The notes under the pieces: model-generated
What the model saw: only the letters and a program-made list of their open reading frames with translations
What the model was told of the DNA's origin: nothing
The model's database searches: none
Program-made: the position numbers and the translations under genes
In this document: positions 1-10,200 of the stretch, piece after piece
How positions within the stretch are numbered: position 1 is the stretch's first letter
Layout of the letters: each line of letters starts with the position of its first letter
Source of the DNA: JBALVT01 sp965262875
Lineage (GTDB): Bacteria > Pseudomonadota > Gammaproteobacteria > Pseudomonadales > Halieaceae
DNA length: 64,000 bases
Assembly: GCA_965262875.1 (NCBI GenBank)
Contig: OZ253569.1
Span: forward strand, 5,146,001 to 5,210,000
Direction: 5' to 3'

Positions 1-1
1 T

Positions 2-136
2 GAATCTATCTTTCGCAGCATCAAAAACATTGCGCCTTCGCAGTTGGGGGATGTCAATCTGTTTGATTTTGGTTCCTTGCGGACCGAGATCGACACCGAC
101 CTGAACCTACCCGGCATAAGGGTTGTTAATCTCTAG
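2..136 (+). CDS. 3' end of an unidentified gene, truncated by the window edge
   Basis: An open frame enters the window and reads 44 codons to a TAG at 134-136, ending in NLPGIRVVNL. It stops 3 bases before the first possible ccmA start, so it may be co-transcribed with the ccm operon. The fragment has no recognisable motif and no membrane segment. The coding call rests on the uninterrupted frame and the tight junction to ccmA; I do not recognise the family. Confidence 0.5.
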   Translation, partial: ESIFRSIKNIAPSQLGDVNLFDFGSLRTEIDTDLNLPGIRVVNL

Positions 137-139
137 CCT

Positions 140-757
140 ATGCCCACCGAGACTCCCATGAGTCCCTTTTTGAAGGTGAGCGGCCTCAGTCTCGAGCGCG
201 GCGGTCGCGAACTTTTTCAGGAGCTCTCATTTGAGGTGCACTCGGGCCAGCTGGTTCAGCTCACAGGAGCCAATGGTGCGGGTAAGACCGGTTTATTGCG
301 TATTATTGCCGGGCTGTCTCGATACGGGTTCGAAGGAACTGTGGAGAAATCTGTTTCGCAGCTCTATCTCGGCCATCAAGCGGCAGTAAAAGGTCTTTTG
401 ACGCCGCGGGAGAACCTCGCCTGGCACGTCGACGGTGAAGGTTTGAGAACGGATGAGCAGATAGAGCATGCTCTCGCTCAAGTGGGGCTTTACGGTTACG
501 AAGATTTACCCAGTCACAATCTGTCTGCCGGGCAGCACCGGCGTGTCAATCTGGCCAGGCTATATTTATCGGATAGCCCACTATGGCTTTTGGATGAGCC
601 CTTCACGGCGATAGATGCCGAGGGAATATCGGCCTTGGAAACTCACGTCACCAACCATGTGCGCGATGGCGGAGCGCTGGTTTTGACCTCTCATCAGGCT
701 TTGTCGGTGGACTATCCAGTCTCCGTTCTCTCTCTGGATGGAGGGCTGACGGTGTGA
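140..757 (+). CDS. ccmA: Cytochrome c biogenesis heme exporter ATPase CcmA
   Basis: ATPase subunit of the CcmABCD complex, which uses ATP hydrolysis to release heme-loaded CcmE from CcmC during System I cytochrome c maturation. The 205-residue protein has a Walker A motif GANGAGKT at residues 43-50, the ABC signature LSAGQ near 128 and Walker B LWLLDEP near 147. The size is normal for CcmA. The ATG at 140 is used, but the ATG at 158 (MSPFLKV) is an equally plausible start because the six preceding residues are not conserved in the family. It is the first gene of a nine-gene ccm operon, and its stop overlaps the ccmB start by 4 bases. Confidence 0.96.
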   Translation: MPTETPMSPFLKVSGLSLERGGRELFQELSFEVHSGQLVQLTGANGAGKTGLLRIIAGLSRYGFEGTVEKSVSQLYLGHQAAVKGLLTPRENLAWHVDGEGLRTDEQIEHALAQVGLYGYEDLPSHNLSAGQHRRVNLARLYLSDSPLWLLDEPFTAIDAEGISALETHVTNHVRDGGALVLTSHQALSVDYPVSVLSLDGGLTV

Positions 758-1440
758 CAAGCCCAAGTAGCCTCCAATTTTGCCTGCGATTGCTAAAACG
801 GCAGTTGGTTTTGGCCGTCAGAAGACCGATTGAAATCGGCAACCCGCTGTTGTTTTTTGTGATGGTCGTTTCGCTTTTTCCTCTGGGGTTGGGTCCTGAG
901 CCAGAATCTTTGGCGCAATTTGCTCCAGGGATACTGTGGATCGTTGCACTACTTTCGAACTTGCTGACCTCTGATGTGGTGTTCCGCGGAGATTTTGAGG
1001 ATGGGAGCCTCGAACAATTGCTGCTTTCCCCGCAACCCCTGTATTTTTCCGTCTTCACCTATTGTGTGGCGCACTGGCTGATCACAGGCTTGTTGCTGGC
1101 CCTGGTCTCACCCGTTTTTGCGCTAATGCTGAATCTCTCTTTTGAGGCAATAGGAACACTGGTTTTGAGTTTGATGCTTGGAACTGGCGTTCTCAGTTTA
1201 ATAGGATGCATTGGCGCCGCGCTTACAGTTGGGCTCAAACGCGGCGGCATGCTGATATCTCTGCTGATTCTTCCTCTGTATGTGCCGGTTCTAATCTTCG
1301 GTAGTGCGGCGGTGGCCGGTGCAGTCAATGGAGTGGCAGTCGCCCCCTATCTGGCCATTCTAGGTGCCATGTTGTGTCTTTCGATAGCGCTGGCGCCCTT
1401 TGCGATCGCCGCTGGCCTACGGATTAGCGTCGATGCATAG
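754..1440 (+). CDS. ccmB: Heme exporter membrane subunit CcmB
   Basis: Integral inner-membrane partner of CcmA. The 228 residues form about six hydrophobic segments with short polar loops, the usual layout and length for CcmB. The start is a GTG inside a GTGA overlap with the ccmA stop, which implies translational coupling. A 78-base gap separates it from ccmC, the largest gap inside the operon. Position between ccmA and ccmC and the hydrophobic profile support the call. Confidence 0.94.
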   Translation: MTSPSSLQFCLRLLKRQLVLAVRRPIEIGNPLLFFVMVVSLFPLGLGPEPESLAQFAPGILWIVALLSNLLTSDVVFRGDFEDGSLEQLLLSPQPLYFSVFTYCVAHWLITGLLLALVSPVFALMLNLSFEAIGTLVLSLMLGTGVLSLIGCIGAALTVGLKRGGMLISLLILPLYVPVLIFGSAAVAGAVNGVAVAPYLAILGAMLCLSIALAPFAIAAGLRISVDA

Positions 1441-1518
1441 TGGCGAATATGTAAGCATTGTGCAGATGCCGCATATTCAGTTGTTACTCGACACTGCCGC
1501 TGTATAATCGGCGCCTCT

Positions 1519-2262
1519 ATGTGGTCACTCTTTCATAAGTTCGGCTCTCCACCCTGGCTGTACACGCTCTCTGGATCCATTTTGCGCTGGCTGTTGCCAA
1601 TAGCAGTGATGGCCCTGATCGTGGGTATGGTCTGGGGCTTGCTCTTTACTGCTCCTGATTTTCGTCAGGGCAATAGTTATCGCATTATCTACATTCACGT
1701 TCCCGCCTCCGTGGTAGCCCTTGCAGCTTATTATGTAATGGCGCTTGCAGGGGCGGTCAGCCTCATCTGGAAAATGAAAATGGCAGATGCTGCGATGAAG
1801 GCCTGTGCTCCCATCGGTGCGGTTCTCACCTTTTTGGCTCTGGTTACAGGCGCAATCTGGGGTAAGCCCACATGGGGTACCTGGTGGGTTTGGGATGCCA
1901 GAGTGACCTCAATGCTGATTTTGTTCTTCCTTTACGTGGGCGTTATCGCTTTGTATGAGGCCTACGACAATAAAGTGGCTGCCGGGCGAGCCTGTGCCAT
2001 TCTTACCCTGGTGGGGACCGTTAACATCCCCATCATCTATAAGTCCGTTGACTGGTGGTATAGCCTGCATCAACCCGCTTCTATTAAATTTACCGGCGAG
2101 TCGTCCATAGACCCCGGCATGCTCTATCCGTTGCTGTTGATGATCGCTGCCTTCTATGCGATTTTCGCCTGCGCCCTGCTAATGAATATGCGAGTCGAGA
2201 TCCTTCAGCGCGAGTCCAGGGCAGGGTGGGTTAAACGCCTGGTAAGCGGGGCACGATCTTGA
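1519..2262 (+). CDS. ccmC: Heme handling protein CcmC
   Basis: Inner-membrane protein that presents heme to the chaperone CcmE. The 247-residue product has six membrane segments and the tryptophan-rich WWD signature, here WGTWWVWDARVTS near residue 116. Periplasmic-loop histidines expected to ligate heme are visible in IIYIHVPAS and WYSLHQPAS. Length matches the family. The stop codon overlaps the downstream ccmD start by 4 bases. Confidence 0.97.
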   Translation: MWSLFHKFGSPPWLYTLSGSILRWLLPIAVMALIVGMVWGLLFTAPDFRQGNSYRIIYIHVPASVVALAAYYVMALAGAVSLIWKMKMADAAMKACAPIGAVLTFLALVTGAIWGKPTWGTWWVWDARVTSMLILFFLYVGVIALYEAYDNKVAAGRACAILTLVGTVNIPIIYKSVDWWYSLHQPASIKFTGESSIDPGMLYPLLLMIAAFYAIFACALLMNMRVEILQRESRAGWVKRLVSGARS

Positions 2263-2465
2263 CCCCATACTTTGACACCCTCGCCGCTGCACTAAGCATG
2301 GATGGCCATGGTGCCTATGTATGGTCTGTGTATTTGATTGCCACTATAGCGCTCGTCTCAATCGTGATATTGCCGAGGATAAAAGAGCGCAAAGTGATCG
2401 CTAGGATCGCCGGCGAGTTGAAACGTCGGCAATATCAGCTAGATCCTGAAGTAGGGAAACAATAG
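2259..2465 (+). CDS. ccmD: Heme exporter protein CcmD
   Basis: Small single-span membrane protein that stabilises the CcmABC-CcmE complex and helps release holo-CcmE. 68 residues, with one hydrophobic helix in the first half (VWSVYLIATIALVSIVIL) followed by a basic cytoplasmic tail, the CcmD pattern. The start is a TTG overlapping the ccmC stop (TTGA); an ATG at 2298 is the alternative but would shorten the N-terminus. Sequence identity is weak in this family, so the call leans on topology and on position between ccmC and ccmE. Confidence 0.88.
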   Translation: MTPYFDTLAAALSMDGHGAYVWSVYLIATIALVSIVILPRIKERKVIARIAGELKRRQYQLDPEVGKQ

Positions 2466-2914
2466 TGCATCCTGTTCGTAAACAACGCCTGTATTTGGTT
2501 CTTTTTTTAGTGGTGTTTTCCAGCGCCGCAATAGGGTTAGTGGTGTACGCCCTCAGTGGCAATATTAATTTGTTCTATCCCCCAGCCGAAGTGGCTGCAG
2601 GCAACGCTCCGGTCGGACAATCCTTGCGGGTTGGCGGCATGGTGGTTGAGGGCAGTATCAAGCGAAGTGATGACAGTTTGCGGGTCGAATTTGAGCTCAC
2701 TGATTACCAGGCGTCGGTTCCAGTCGTTTACGAGGGCATTCTTCCCGATCTATTCGGGGAGGGGCAGGGCGCGGTTGTCGCCGGCAAGCTCAACGAGCAG
2801 GGCGTCGTTCACGCCACGGAGGTCCTGGCTAAACATGACGAGAACTATATGCCTCCGGAAGTGGCCGAGGCCCTGGAGAAATCGACAGCCATGAAATCGG
2901 GTAGCTACCAATGA
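2465..2914 (+). CDS. ccmE: Periplasmic heme chaperone CcmE
   Basis: Membrane-anchored chaperone that binds heme covalently and delivers it to CcmF. The 149 residues have one N-terminal membrane anchor (about 9-29) and an OB-fold domain. The heme-binding HxxxY motif is present as HDENY with His124 and Tyr128, followed by the flexible MPPEV tail. It starts at a GTG sharing one base with the ccmD stop and overlaps ccmF by 4 bases. Confidence 0.97.
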   Translation: MHPVRKQRLYLVLFLVVFSSAAIGLVVYALSGNINLFYPPAEVAAGNAPVGQSLRVGGMVVEGSIKRSDDSLRVEFELTDYQASVPVVYEGILPDLFGEGQGAVVAGKLNEQGVVHATEVLAKHDENYMPPEVAEALEKSTAMKSGSYQ

Positions 2915-4896
2915 TTCCGGAGTTCGGGCATTTTTCCCTTATCGTAGCGTTGTGTATTGCGATCATTCTCAGTGCAGTGCCACTGTGGGGAGCTTGGAGG
3001 CGCAATTTCGCGGCCATGGACCTGGCGCCCGGGCTGGCCATCGGCTTGCTGGTATTTGTGAGCATCAGTTTTGCGAGTCTCGCTACGGCGTTTATGCAGG
3101 ACGATTTTTCAGTTAAAGTGGTTGCCAGCAACAGCAACTCCTTACTACCAGATATTTATAAGTTCTCAGCGGTTTGGGGCAATCACGAGGGCTCACTTTT
3201 ACTGTGGGTACTCATCCTGAGTTTCTGGACTGCCGCGGTTGCCTTGTTTAGTCCTTCACTACCTGCTCCAGTGCGTTCTCGAGTCCTGTCCGTCATGGGC
3301 TTTATTGCAGTAGGGTTTATTGCGTTTTCCCTGTTCACTTCAAATCCCTTTGAACGATTGTTACCCGGTACACCAGCCGATGGCCAGGATTTGAACCCTC
3401 TGCTGCAGGATTTCGGCTTGATCATTCATCCGCCCCTGCTGTACATGGGTTATGTCGGTTTCTCTGTTGCTTTCTCCTTTGCTATCGCCGCCCTGATGTC
3501 GGGCAGGTTGGATGCCGCCTGGGCGCGTTGGTCTCGGCCCTGGACTAATGTTGCCTGGGGCTTTCTGACCATTGGCATTATGTTGGGAAGTTGGTGGGCT
3601 TATTACGAGTTGGGTTGGGGCGGTTGGTGGTTTTGGGACCCTGTGGAAAACGCTTCGTTCATGCCTTGGTTGGCTGGTACTGCACTAGTACATTCGTTGG
3701 CTGCGACTGAAAAGCGTGGGCTGTTTAAAAGTTGGACGGTTCTGCTAGCCATCTTTGCATTCTCCCTGAGTTTGCTCGGTACTTTTTTAGTGAGGTCGGG
3801 AGTGCTGACTTCGGTACACGCATTTGCGACTGACCCAGAGCGTGGTTTGTTCATACTCGTATTTTTATTAATCGTCGTCGGTGGATCTTTAACACTCTAT
3901 GCATTCCGTGCACCCACCGTCCGCTCCCGCGTCAGTTTTGGCACATTGTCGCGCGAGACCTTGCTGGTGTTCAACAATATTGTTTTTCTAGTGGCAACGC
4001 TCACTGTGTTGTTTGGGACCTTGTTTCCTCTATTGATGGACGCACTCGGTCAGGGAAAATACTCGGTAGGGCCACCGTATTTTAATTCTGTTTTTGTTCC
4101 ACTGATGGCGGTGTTGATCCCACTCATGGGAATAGGGCCAATTTCGCGCTGGAAAAACGATAGTGCACAGCGCTGGAAAATGGAATTGATGCTGCCGCTG
4201 GCCGCCGCAGCAGTCGTTGGGTTTCTTCTTCCGCTATTACACCCCGGCGCCTACAACATCTGGGTTGCTTTGGCGGTGGTACTGGCGAGCTGGCTGGCTT
4301 TTGGTATGTTGCGAGATCTGACCAACCGGGTTCGCAATGCCTCATCGGTCGCACGCGGGCTCAAGCGACTGACTCCAAGTTACTGGGGCATGCTCATCGC
4401 CCATATGGGCTTTGCGATGGCGGTGGTGGGTGTGATCGTTACCAGCCAGTTCAACGTAGAGCGTGATTTGAAAATGAGCCCCGGTGATAGCGAAGTCGTT
4501 GCCGGCTATACGTTTAAGCTTGTAGAGATAGCGCAGGTGAAGGGTCCCAATTATCGAGCTGATGAAGCCCGCTTTGAGATTACCCAAAATGGCAAATGGG
4601 TAGCCTCTGTGGCACCTCAGAAAAGACGCTATACCGCCACCGGATCCATCATGACAGAAGCTGCGATTGATGACGGTATGTTTCGCGATCTCTTTGTCGC
4701 CATGGGAGAACCGATAGGCACTTCGGGAGCGTGGGCCATACGATTGCACTACAAACCGTTTATCCGCTGGATATGGTTGGGCGCATTACTGATAGGTTTT
4801 GGCGGTTTTGTCACGGTGTTTGACAAGCGCTACAGAACTCACAAGCTTGCAGCCAGTAATACAAATACGGCGGGAGAACTGGCCCATGGGAGCTAG
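2911..4896 (+). CDS. ccmF: Cytochrome c heme lyase subunit CcmF
   Basis: Core of the CcmFHI heme lyase that takes heme from CcmE and ligates it to CXXCH motifs of apocytochromes. The 661-residue protein is highly hydrophobic and has the WWD signature WGGWWFWDPVENASFMPWL near residue 235, with conserved histidines such as LIIHPPLLYMGY near residue 173. It has a periplasmic domain near residues 520-610 and a last membrane helix near the C-terminus. Length is typical. It overlaps ccmE by 4 bases and the proposed ccmG start by 11 bases. Confidence 0.97.
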   Translation: MIPEFGHFSLIVALCIAIILSAVPLWGAWRRNFAAMDLAPGLAIGLLVFVSISFASLATAFMQDDFSVKVVASNSNSLLPDIYKFSAVWGNHEGSLLLWVLILSFWTAAVALFSPSLPAPVRSRVLSVMGFIAVGFIAFSLFTSNPFERLLPGTPADGQDLNPLLQDFGLIIHPPLLYMGYVGFSVAFSFAIAALMSGRLDAAWARWSRPWTNVAWGFLTIGIMLGSWWAYYELGWGGWWFWDPVENASFMPWLAGTALVHSLAATEKRGLFKSWTVLLAIFAFSLSLLGTFLVRSGVLTSVHAFATDPERGLFILVFLLIVVGGSLTLYAFRAPTVRSRVSFGTLSRETLLVFNNIVFLVATLTVLFGTLFPLLMDALGQGKYSVGPPYFNSVFVPLMAVLIPLMGIGPISRWKNDSAQRWKMELMLPLAAAAVVGFLLPLLHPGAYNIWVALAVVLASWLAFGMLRDLTNRVRNASSVARGLKRLTPSYWGMLIAHMGFAMAVVGVIVTSQFNVERDLKMSPGDSEVVAGYTFKLVEIAQVKGPNYRADEARFEITQNGKWVASVAPQKRRYTATGSIMTEAAIDDGMFRDLFVAMGEPIGTSGAWAIRLHYKPFIRWIWLGALLIGFGGFVTVFDKRYRTHKLAASNTNTAGELAHGS

Positions 4897-5443
4897 GGTA
4901 AAACTCTTTATTCCGTTAATTCTATTCGTGTTGCTGGCCCTGTTTTTATTTCGTGGGCTCTCCCTGGACCCAAAAGCGATGCCCTCGGCCTTGATTGATC
5001 ATAAGCTGCCCAACTTTTCTCTTCCTGCTCTAGGGCAAGACAAGATGATGACGCCTGTGGATATTATCGGTGAAGTCGCCTTTTTGAATGTCTGGGCCAC
5101 CTGGTGTATTTCCTGTCGCGTGGAACATCCCTATCTGCAAAAACTTGCCGATGGCGGCGTAGCTATTTTTGGCGTCAACTATAAAGACGAAGATGCTGCG
5201 GCGCTGCAATGGCTTGAAGATTTTGGGAATCCCTACCGAGCCAGTATCGCCGATCGGGAAGGTACTCTTGGTTTGGATCTGGGCGTATTTGGGGCGCCAG
5301 AAACCTATCTTGTCGACAACGCCGGGGTTATCCGCTATCGGCACGTCGGTGTGGTTGACGATCGTGTATGGACGAATGTATTGGAACCTTTGTATCTCGA
5401 ACTCGGCGGTAAAATTAGTGGCAGCTCGCAGGTCCAGCAATGA
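4886..5443 (+). CDS. ccmG: Thiol:disulfide interchange protein CcmG/DsbE
   Basis: Membrane-tethered periplasmic thioredoxin that keeps apocytochrome c cysteines reduced before heme attachment. From the ATG at 4886 the product is 185 residues, with an N-terminal anchor (KLFIPLILFVLLALFLF) and a thioredoxin fold with the active site WCISC inside WATWCISCRVEHP, plus the cis-proline region GAPETYLVD. I chose 4886 because the anchor begins right after it; upstream in-frame starts inside ccmF would add a non-conserved extension. The stop overlaps ccmH by 4 bases. Confidence 0.95.
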   Translation: MGARVKLFIPLILFVLLALFLFRGLSLDPKAMPSALIDHKLPNFSLPALGQDKMMTPVDIIGEVAFLNVWATWCISCRVEHPYLQKLADGGVAIFGVNYKDEDAAALQWLEDFGNPYRASIADREGTLGLDLGVFGAPETYLVDNAGVIRYRHVGVVDDRVWTNVLEPLYLELGGKISGSSQVQQ

Positions 5444-5916
5444 AAATCTATTTCCGCGCTCTGGCAGCTATCCTGCTGTTTGTGTCATCGATCGCTCAGG
5501 CGGTTATCGAAACCTATCAGTTTAGTTCCCCCGAATTAGAAGCGCGGTATCAAACACTCAGTTTCGAGTTGCGTTGTCCGAAATGCCAGAATCAGAACAT
5601 CGCCGACTCAAATGCACCCATCGCGAAAGATTTGCGCAAATTGTTGCACCAACAACTAGAAGCCGGCGCGAGCGATAGTGAGATACAAGACTTCATGGTT
5701 GCCCGCTACGGGGAGTTTGTGTTGTATCGCCCTCGCTTCTCTGGACCTACAATTATGTTATGGCTAGCGCCTGTGCTGCTGTTTATCTGCGCCGCCGGTG
5801 TCGTGTTCGTGTCATTCAGGCGAAGATCCCAGCTGTCCTCATCAGCAGAAGATTTGAGTGAGGACGAACGCCAACGGCTGCAGGGTTTACTGGATGACAA
5901 AGAGGGCCCCTCGTGA
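5440..5916 (+). CDS. ccmH: Cytochrome c maturation protein CcmH (CcmL-type)
   Basis: Periplasmic thiol-reducing protein of the heme lyase. The 158 residues comprise a signal peptide (MKIYFRALAAILLFVSSIAQA), a three-helix CcmH domain with the conserved LRCPKCQNQNIADS motif holding the redox CxxC, and a C-terminal membrane anchor near residues 103-125. This is the short CcmH type in which the TPR part is a separate gene, ccmI, directly downstream with a 4-base overlap. Confidence 0.95.
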   Translation: MKIYFRALAAILLFVSSIAQAVIETYQFSSPELEARYQTLSFELRCPKCQNQNIADSNAPIAKDLRKLLHQQLEAGASDSEIQDFMVARYGEFVLYRPRFSGPTIMLWLAPVLLFICAAGVVFVSFRRRSQLSSSAEDLSEDERQRLQGLLDDKEGPS

Positions 5917-7103
5917 CTCTTTTCTTGTTGGCCTGTGTCGGTCTGGTTGTACTAAGCGGATTGTTTTACCTACTCCCACAAAATAGCGACAAGCATGCGG
6001 CCGGTGACAATAAGGGGGCCAATCTCGATTGGTATCGACTCCGTCAAACTGAACTGCTACCGGAGGAACTCGAGAGTCTCGAGCGCGACATGGCTCTGAG
6101 ACTGTTGGAGGATGATAATCCCGATTCGACAGCCACACCCTCGCAACAGACTGATCAGTCGTTTCCGCGCTGGTTATTGTTGCCGCTTATTGCCCTCGGT
6201 GCCGGTTCTGTGTACCACTATCTAGGTGCCGCGCCGGATGTACTCATACAAAAGCAGATTCGTTCAATATCTGAATCATCTGAACCTGAGCAATTGCAGG
6301 CGCTGTTTGAGGCGGTAGCAACACGATCTGAACAGCGGCCAGACAATTTACATTATGTGGCGTTGCTGGGCCGTTTCTACATGGACCAACAGGATTACGA
6401 GCGCGCCGCTGAGATTTACGGAGACCTTGCAGAAGATGCGCCGGGCGACTCTCAGGTTCTGGCGTATGCAGCGCAAGCTGAATACCTGGCGCGGGGTAGA
6501 AATCTTACTGAGCAAGCACAATTGTTTGCCGAGCAAGCCTTGGCGATAGACCCCGGGCAGCGAACAGCACTGGGTTTACTGGGAATGGTGTTCTTTGAAC
6601 AAAAGCAATATCGTGCGGCAATCGAGTACTGGCAACGTCTGGTGACCACAGAATCTCCCGGCTCCGCCAATGCGAAGATGATAGAGGGCGTTATTGCCCA
6701 GGCGAAAGAGAAACTCGCCGCCAGTGGGGAGTCGATCGCACAGCTGATCGATCCTGTCACCCCCGGGGTCACTGTGAACGTGAGTTTCCCAGACGATGCG
6801 CAGGTGAACCCGCAAGATACCGTCTTTGTACTTGCCCGCGCAGCCGATGCCAAAAGCCGTATGCCGTTGGCAGTAGTTCGCTTGCAGGCCTCACAATTAC
6901 CGATGGATGTGCGTCTGGATGACAGCAAATCGATGGCGGGGCAGAAACTCTCCTCTGTGGAGTCCATTGCCGTGGTGGTGCAAGTATCGCCAGAGGGTCG
7001 CCCTGGGGAGGAGAATGCCACCTGGTTGGGTGCGGCTGGGCCACTGAGTCCTTCACTCGACACTCAGGCGGTTGAGGTCAAATTAGCCGCCCGAAAACGT
7101 TAA
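5913..7103 (+). CDS. ccmI: Cytochrome c maturation TPR protein CcmI
   Basis: Apocytochrome-binding chaperone of the heme lyase. The 396 residues start at a GTG overlapping the ccmH stop. Two N-terminal membrane helices (about 1-20 and 88-105) flank a cytoplasmic loop carrying a LERDMALRLLEDD leucine-rich stretch. A periplasmic TPR domain (about 145-275) follows, with repeats such as YVALLGRFYMDQQDYERAAE, and then a C-terminal beta-rich domain ending at 396. It is the last ccm gene; 144 bases separate it from smc. Confidence 0.93.
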   Translation: MTLFLLACVGLVVLSGLFYLLPQNSDKHAAGDNKGANLDWYRLRQTELLPEELESLERDMALRLLEDDNPDSTATPSQQTDQSFPRWLLLPLIALGAGSVYHYLGAAPDVLIQKQIRSISESSEPEQLQALFEAVATRSEQRPDNLHYVALLGRFYMDQQDYERAAEIYGDLAEDAPGDSQVLAYAAQAEYLARGRNLTEQAQLFAEQALAIDPGQRTALGLLGMVFFEQKQYRAAIEYWQRLVTTESPGSANAKMIEGVIAQAKEKLAASGESIAQLIDPVTPGVTVNVSFPDDAQVNPQDTVFVLARAADAKSRMPLAVVRLQASQLPMDVRLDDSKSMAGQKLSSVESIAVVVQVSPEGRPGEENATWLGAAGPLSPSLDTQAVEVKLAARKR

Positions 7104-7247
7104 ATTTCAGCTTTTACGTGTTCAGGCATAGTGTTGCTGAAATAAAGCCTATACACTACATCTTGTGTTCGATTTTCGTCCTCCCGACGGCAAAATAAGA
7201 ACTAAATCTTTAAAAAACAGTAAGATACAGCGAATACTTAAAGTTAT

Positions 7248-10200
7248 ATGCGACTCAAGTCTATAAAACTAGCCGGGTTCAAGTCTTTCGTGGACCCCAC
7301 CACGGTGAATTTCCCCAGTAACATGTGCGCTGTCGTTGGCCCCAACGGCTGCGGAAAGTCCAACGTTATTGATGCGGTCCGTTGGGTCATGGGGGAGAGT
7401 TCAGCAAAGAATCTTCGCGGCGAATCCATGACAGACGTCATCTTCAACGGCTCCGTCAATCGTCAGCCCGTAGGCCAGGCCTCCATTGAATTGATCTTTG
7501 ACAACACCAGTGGTCGCGTGGGCGGTGAATACGCCAGTTATGCAGAAATTTCGATCCGGCGGGTGGTCACTCGCGAAGCTCAATCTGAATATTATCTAAA
7601 CGGTACTCGCTGTCGGCGCCGCGACATCACTGATATTTTTCTCGGAACCGGCCTTGGGCCCCGCAGCTACGCGATTATCGAGCAGGGCATGATCTCTCGC
7701 TTGATTGAATCCAAGCCAGAAGAGCTGCGAGTGTTTATCGAAGAGGCTGCCGGCATCTCCAAATACAAGGAGCGGCGTAAAGAAACTGAAAGCCGAATGC
7801 GGCGTACCCTGGAAAACCTCGATCGCCTTACCGATTTGCGCGACGAACTGGAACGTCAGCTGCAGCATTTACAACGCCAGGCGGAGTCAGCTGAGAAGTA
7901 CAGTACCTTTAAAGAAGAAGAACGCACTCTAAAGGCTCAGTTGCAGGCGTTGCAGTGGCAGGATCTCGATGCCAAGATTAAAACCACCACCCAGAATATT
8001 GCCGGGCAAGAGGTAAAACTGGAGTCGGTCCACGCGGAGCACCAACAAGTTGATACTGCGATCGAACAGCATCGCGTAAATCATACGGATCGCACCGATG
8101 CCTTTAATAAAGTTCAGGGCATCTATTATTCCCTGGGCTCAGAGGTCTCCCGGACCGAGCAAACTATTAAGCATCAGCAGGAGCGCAGCCGGCAGCTGCG
8201 TGAAGACCTGGAGCAAACCAGCAGTAGCTTTGCACAATCCGAAACGCTGCTTGGTGAAGATCGCCAGAAGTTGACTACCTGGGGGCTGGAATTGGCAACC
8301 CTGGCGCCGGATCTCGAAATGTTACAAGAGGTAGAGCAGTCCTCGACAGAGACTCTGGTTGAAGCCGAAGAGTCCATGCACTTGTGGCAAACCCAGTGGG
8401 ATGAATTTAACCAGCATGCCGCTGAACCCAGGCAGCAAGCTGAAGTGCAGCAGTCGAGACTGCAGCATCTGGAGCAGGCCTTAGCGCGTGTTCAGAAACG
8501 AGTAGCTCAGCTAGAAGAAGAGAAGCAGTCGCTTGCCACTGGTGCCGCTGATGGCGAAATCGAGGAGATGGGAGAGCAACTCGCGGAACTTGAGTTGACC
8601 CTGGGCGAACACGAAGGTTTGGGGGAGCGGCTACAAGAGCAAGTATCGTCAACACGCGATGCGGGCGAGCGTCTATCGGGTGAGTTAAACGATGTTCGTT
8701 CGTCGCTGCAACAATCGCGGGGTCGTCAGGCTTCCCTGGAGGCCTTGCAGCAAGCGGCACTCGATTCTAACAACGGGCAAGTGCAGGACTGGCTTGAATC
8801 CCGCTCCCTATCCAATAAGCCGCGCTTGCTCGAGCAATTAGAGGTTGACGAGGGTTGGCAGCTCGCGGTCGAAACCGTACTGGGTGATTACCTCCAGGCG
8901 GTTTGTGTCGACGATATTGGCCCCTTAGGTAGTATGCTCGGCCAACTGGAACAGGGGCAGTTAATGCTGCTTGATGCGTCCACCGGTTCCAATCAAAACT
9001 CACCTGATCTGCTTTCAAATCGGGTTCGGGCTGGCAACCATCTCGGTTCCTTACTGGCAGGTGTTTATTGCGCGCAGGATATGGCTCAGGCCATGCAGCG
9101 TCGGTCTTCCCTGGCGCCACATGAATCCATCATCACTCAGGACGGCGTGTGGTTGGGGCCCAACTGGCTTCGGGTTACTCGTTTGTCGGACGACCAAGGC
9201 AGCATTATTCAACGCAAGCAGGAACTTGAGCAGCTGTCCGAGAGCCTGGAATCTCTTGAGGCCGACTCCGAGCGTCTTGAAGCGGCCCTGCTGGAATCAC
9301 GCGAAGGCCTAAAGCGGCTGGAAGAACAGCGGCAACAGAATCAGCGCGAATTACAAACGGTTACACGCCAGCATTCTGAAGCGGCAGCTAAATTGTCTGC
9401 ACAGCAGGCAAAGATCGAACAGATTACCGCTAGGCGAGAGCGTATTAACGCCGGGATCGACGAGGCGCGCGAGCAGTTCGCTCTCGAACAATCCGGTATG
9501 GCCGAAGCGAGACAAATGCTATCGGCCGCCATTGAAAGCATGGAATCAGATTCACTGCGCAGGGAACAACTTCTGTCTGAGCGCGACGAAGCACGTGGTG
9601 TTCTCGATAGGGCGCGACAAGCTGCTAGACACGACAAAGATCTCGCTCACCAGTCTGCCATGCATCATCAGTCATTGCAGACTCAGCTGTCTTCGATGGA
9701 AGATTCCATTGCCAGAACTCTGAGTCAGGTAGAACAGCTTCGGCAGCGGCGCGATAACTTACAGCTCACCATGAGTGAAAATGAAAGCCCGATTGGTGAT
9801 CTCGAATTGGAACTGGAGCAACAGCTGGAGCAGCGGCTCAAGGTTGAAGGGGAACTCAGCGAATCCCATCAGGCCGTCGCCGAAGTTGAACACGAGTTGC
9901 GTCAGGCTGAGCAACAACGAGCGGCTATCGAACAGCGCGCAGAAACGGTGCGCAATGAATTGGAGCAGCAGCGCCTGGGCAATCAGGGTCTGCAGGTTCA
10001 GCGCGAAAATGTTCAGCAATTACTGGTGGAAAGTGATCAGGACGTCGAAAAAGTACTGGAAACTATGCCCGAGGGAGCTAACGAGGGAGAGTGGCAACGC
10101 GAGTTGGAGAAAGTTGCCAATCGAATAACGCGGTTGGGGCCAATTAACCTAGCTGCCATTGATGAGTACAGCCTGCAGTCTGAGCGTAAAAATTATCTCG

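Noticed and set aside
6452..7063. A 203-codon open frame on the minus strand opposite ccmI
   Set aside because: It has no binding site, no known motif, and lies wholly within a well-supported gene whose codon bias explains the opening.
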